From the NCBI GenBank assembly GCA_014379075.1, contig JACMMN010000415.1:1-8042 (forward strand): a stretch of 8,042 bases of DNA. Direction: 5' to 3'. This DNA is from Pyrinomonadaceae bacterium. Its GTDB lineage: Bacteria; Acidobacteriota; Blastocatellia; Pyrinomonadales; Pyrinomonadaceae. This document shows positions 7,206 through 8,042 of the stretch, one piece after another. Both the position numbers and the translations under genes were made by a program. The notes beneath the pieces are model-generated. The model was not told the DNA's origin. It did not search any database and saw nothing but the letters and a program-made list of their open reading frames with translations. Numbering within the stretch: position 1 is the first letter of the stretch; each line of letters begins with the position of its first letter.

Positions 7206-7247
7206 TTCCAGACTCCAGACTCCAGATTCCAGATTCCAGATTCCAGA
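7206..7247 (+). repeat. Six-copy 7-bp tandem repeat, unit YTCCAGA
   Basis: Six consecutive heptamers read TTCCAGA, CTCCAGA, CTCCAGA, TTCCAGA, TTCCAGA, TTCCAGA, followed by a partial TTC. The units differ only at the first base, so the array is nearly perfect. It begins 12 bases after the stop codon of the hybrid kinase. Short heptamer arrays of this kind (called STRR in cyanobacteria) occur between genes in some bacteria and can change copy number by slippage. Whether this array has a role is not known. Confidence 0.85.
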
Positions 7248-7278
7248 TTCGAAATTTGGGATTTCAGATCCCGAATCT
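7245..7278 (+). other. Hairpin after the kinase gene, sharing the edge of the repeat array
   Basis: AGATTC at 7245-7250 pairs with GAATCT at 7273-7278, and GGGAT at 7258-7262 pairs with ATCCC at 7268-7272 around a five-base loop; a seven-base bulge (7251-7257) lies on the left side only. No T-tract follows, so this is not a normal intrinsic terminator; it could stabilise the mRNA 3' end. The left outer arm is the last heptamer of the repeat array, so other copies could pair with the same right arm. Confidence 0.4.
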
Positions 7279-7304
7279 TAGATCTCCACGCCCAAATTCC
7301 CGAA

Positions 7305-7320
7305 CGGCACAACAAATGCT
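7305..7320 (+). promoter_or_regulatory. Candidate sigma54 (RpoN) promoter for the downstream sensor
   Basis: CGGCACAACAAATGCT has GG at 7306-7307 and GC at 7318-7319 separated by exactly ten bases, the spacing sigma54 requires, with GGCAC matching the -24 core and TGCT matching the end of the -12 element. The T before GG and the first T of TTGC are absent. Transcription would start near 7331, giving a leader of about 137 bases before ATG 7468. No enhancer-binding activator is encoded in the window. Chance matches of this quality are not rare. Confidence 0.3.
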
Positions 7321-7467
7321 ATAAGAGAGCGGATGTGCCTCAATAAAGGTGTTTCCGAGCGAATGTGGGACAAATATCCCCGTTATTCGGGAAAGTGTAC
7401 CCTTGCAGACCATCCACCATTTTCTACATGCTTCCATCGATAGACTACTATCATCCGCAAAGTTCTT

Positions 7468-8042
7468 ATGCAGGGATACGAAACAGATACCAAATTAGGC
7501 GTCGGAAGACGGGTTGAAGAATTCCGCTATACGATCGGGGACTGGGGCGGCAAACTCATCCTGTTCTTCGGGGTAGTACTTTTCGTGCATTTCGCCTATC
7601 TATGGCTCTATTGGGGAGGCACTGAGTATGTCGATGCCGTCCATTCCACGGTGAATTCCGTCTTTTTTTTCGCTGGCTTCATTTCGCTTGCACTCGCGGC
7701 CGGGCTCAAACGCTCCGGGCAGGCATTGCGGAATTCAGAAGAACAGCATCGGCTTTTGTTCGAGAACAATCCGCAGCCGTCTTACATTTGGGATATCGAA
7801 ACGCTGGCGTTTATTGCCGTCAACGACGCAACCGTTCGCCAATACGGGTATTCACGCGAGGAACTTCTGACGAAAATGACGCTCAAGGATATCCGCCTGC
7901 CGGAAGACGTACCCGATTTTCTGGAAAGAATCTCCAAAAAGGCTCCCGAACGTCAAACGATCCTCGCTCCTTTCAGACACCGGAAAAAGGACGGAACGTT
8001 GATCGATGTCGAAGTTACGTCGCATATCCTGAATTTTAACGG
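7468..8042 (+). CDS. Membrane PAS sensor protein, N-terminal part (cut by window end)
   Basis: The frame stays open to the end of the window: 191 codons plus two bases are present. Residues 1-27 are polar and cytoplasmic; two hydrophobic helices follow at about 28-49 and 61-80, joined by a very short loop, so little is exposed outside the membrane. A PAS domain begins at about 90 (SEEQHRLLFENNPQPSYIWD, VNDATVRQYGYSREELL, and the RHRKKDGTLIDVEV segment) and is not complete. Proteins built this way usually go on to a histidine kinase core, sometimes a GGDEF domain; which applies here cannot be seen. ATG 7468 is the first usual start after an in-frame TAG at 7441; no clear ribosome binding site. 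A run of eight T residues at 7663-7670 lies in the second helix. It follows the hybrid kinase on the same strand, 274 bases on, and has one PAS domain in common with it but no close similarity at the ends. Confidence 0.88.
   Translation, partial: MQGYETDTKLGVGRRVEEFRYTIGDWGGKLILFFGVVLFVHFAYLWLYWGGTEYVDAVHSTVNSVFFFAGFISLALAAGLKRSGQALRNSEEQHRLLFENNPQPSYIWDIETLAFIAVNDATVRQYGYSREELLTKMTLKDIRLPEDVPDFLERISKKAPERQTILAPFRHRKKDGTLIDVEVTSHILNFN

Larger units (their letters stand above)
7194..7467. other. 274-bp intergenic region between the two sensor genes
   Basis: No gene is seen. Starting 12 bases after the kinase stop it carries a six-copy 7-bp tandem repeat (7206-7247), an imperfect hairpin (7245-7278), a sigma54-like element (7305-7320), and a further imperfect inverted repeat (CGAAT 7360-7364 and GGG 7367-7369, with CCC 7378-7380 and ATTCG 7385-7389). 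A weak sigma70-type pair, TTGCAG 7403-7408 and TACATG 7425-7430, sits closer to the downstream gene. There is no intrinsic terminator with a T-tract, so the kinase transcript may run on into the next gene. Confidence 0.55.

Noticed and set aside
7206..7247. Tandem array as a CRISPR
   Set aside because: The units are contiguous 7-mers with no spacers, and no cas genes are present.

Overview
The window (roughly 50% G+C) looks like chromosome from an environmental, multi-sensor bacterium. Acidobacteriota, perhaps the Blastocatellia side, is the best guess. The guess rests on the winged-helix/transmembrane/TPR regulator, the soluble multi-PAS hybrid kinase followed by a second PAS sensor, the small exported Sm-like protein beside a Fis-type regulator, and long gene-poor spacers. 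No rRNA, protein marker of taxonomy, or mobile element was seen, so this stays an inference.

Layout. Bases 1-407 hold no convincing gene: an A+T-rich stretch with AATTGA repeats and a weak promoter. Two plus-strand genes follow, probably one transcript: a 119-aa Fis-type helix-turn-helix protein (408-767) and a 128-aa exported, membrane-anchored protein with an Sm/LSm-like core (796-1182). Convergent to them, only 11 bp away, is a 671-aa minus-strand membrane regulator (1194-3209) with a winged-helix output domain, one transmembrane helix, a FlgO/TolB-N-like periplasmic domain and TPR repeats. Upstream of it on the same strand is a 91-aa SemiSWEET-like small transporter (3363-3638) whose PQ motif reads KQ.

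Bases 3639-4346 have no supported protein gene. They hold a textbook intrinsic terminator on the plus strand with no gene in front of it, a possible small RNA, a weak sigma70-type promoter, and a two-stem structure in the leader of the next gene. The largest gene (4347-7193) is a 948-aa soluble hybrid histidine kinase: four PAS domains, a HisKA/HATPase core and a C-terminal receiver. The 274-bp gap after it has six tandem copies of a 7-bp unit, a hairpin that reuses the repeat edge, and a sigma54-like promoter. The window ends inside a second sensor (7468 onward) with two membrane helices and a PAS domain.

How it fits together. This is a sensing and regulation neighbourhood. The soluble hybrid kinase probably passes phosphate through its own receiver to a phosphotransfer protein or regulator that is not in the window. 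The truncated membrane PAS protein may be a partner or an unrelated duplicate of the same type. The membrane winged-helix regulator is a one-component system. I see no defence system, CRISPR array, phage or biosynthetic cluster. The least explained parts are the non-coding elements around the kinase and the Fis/Sm-like pair.
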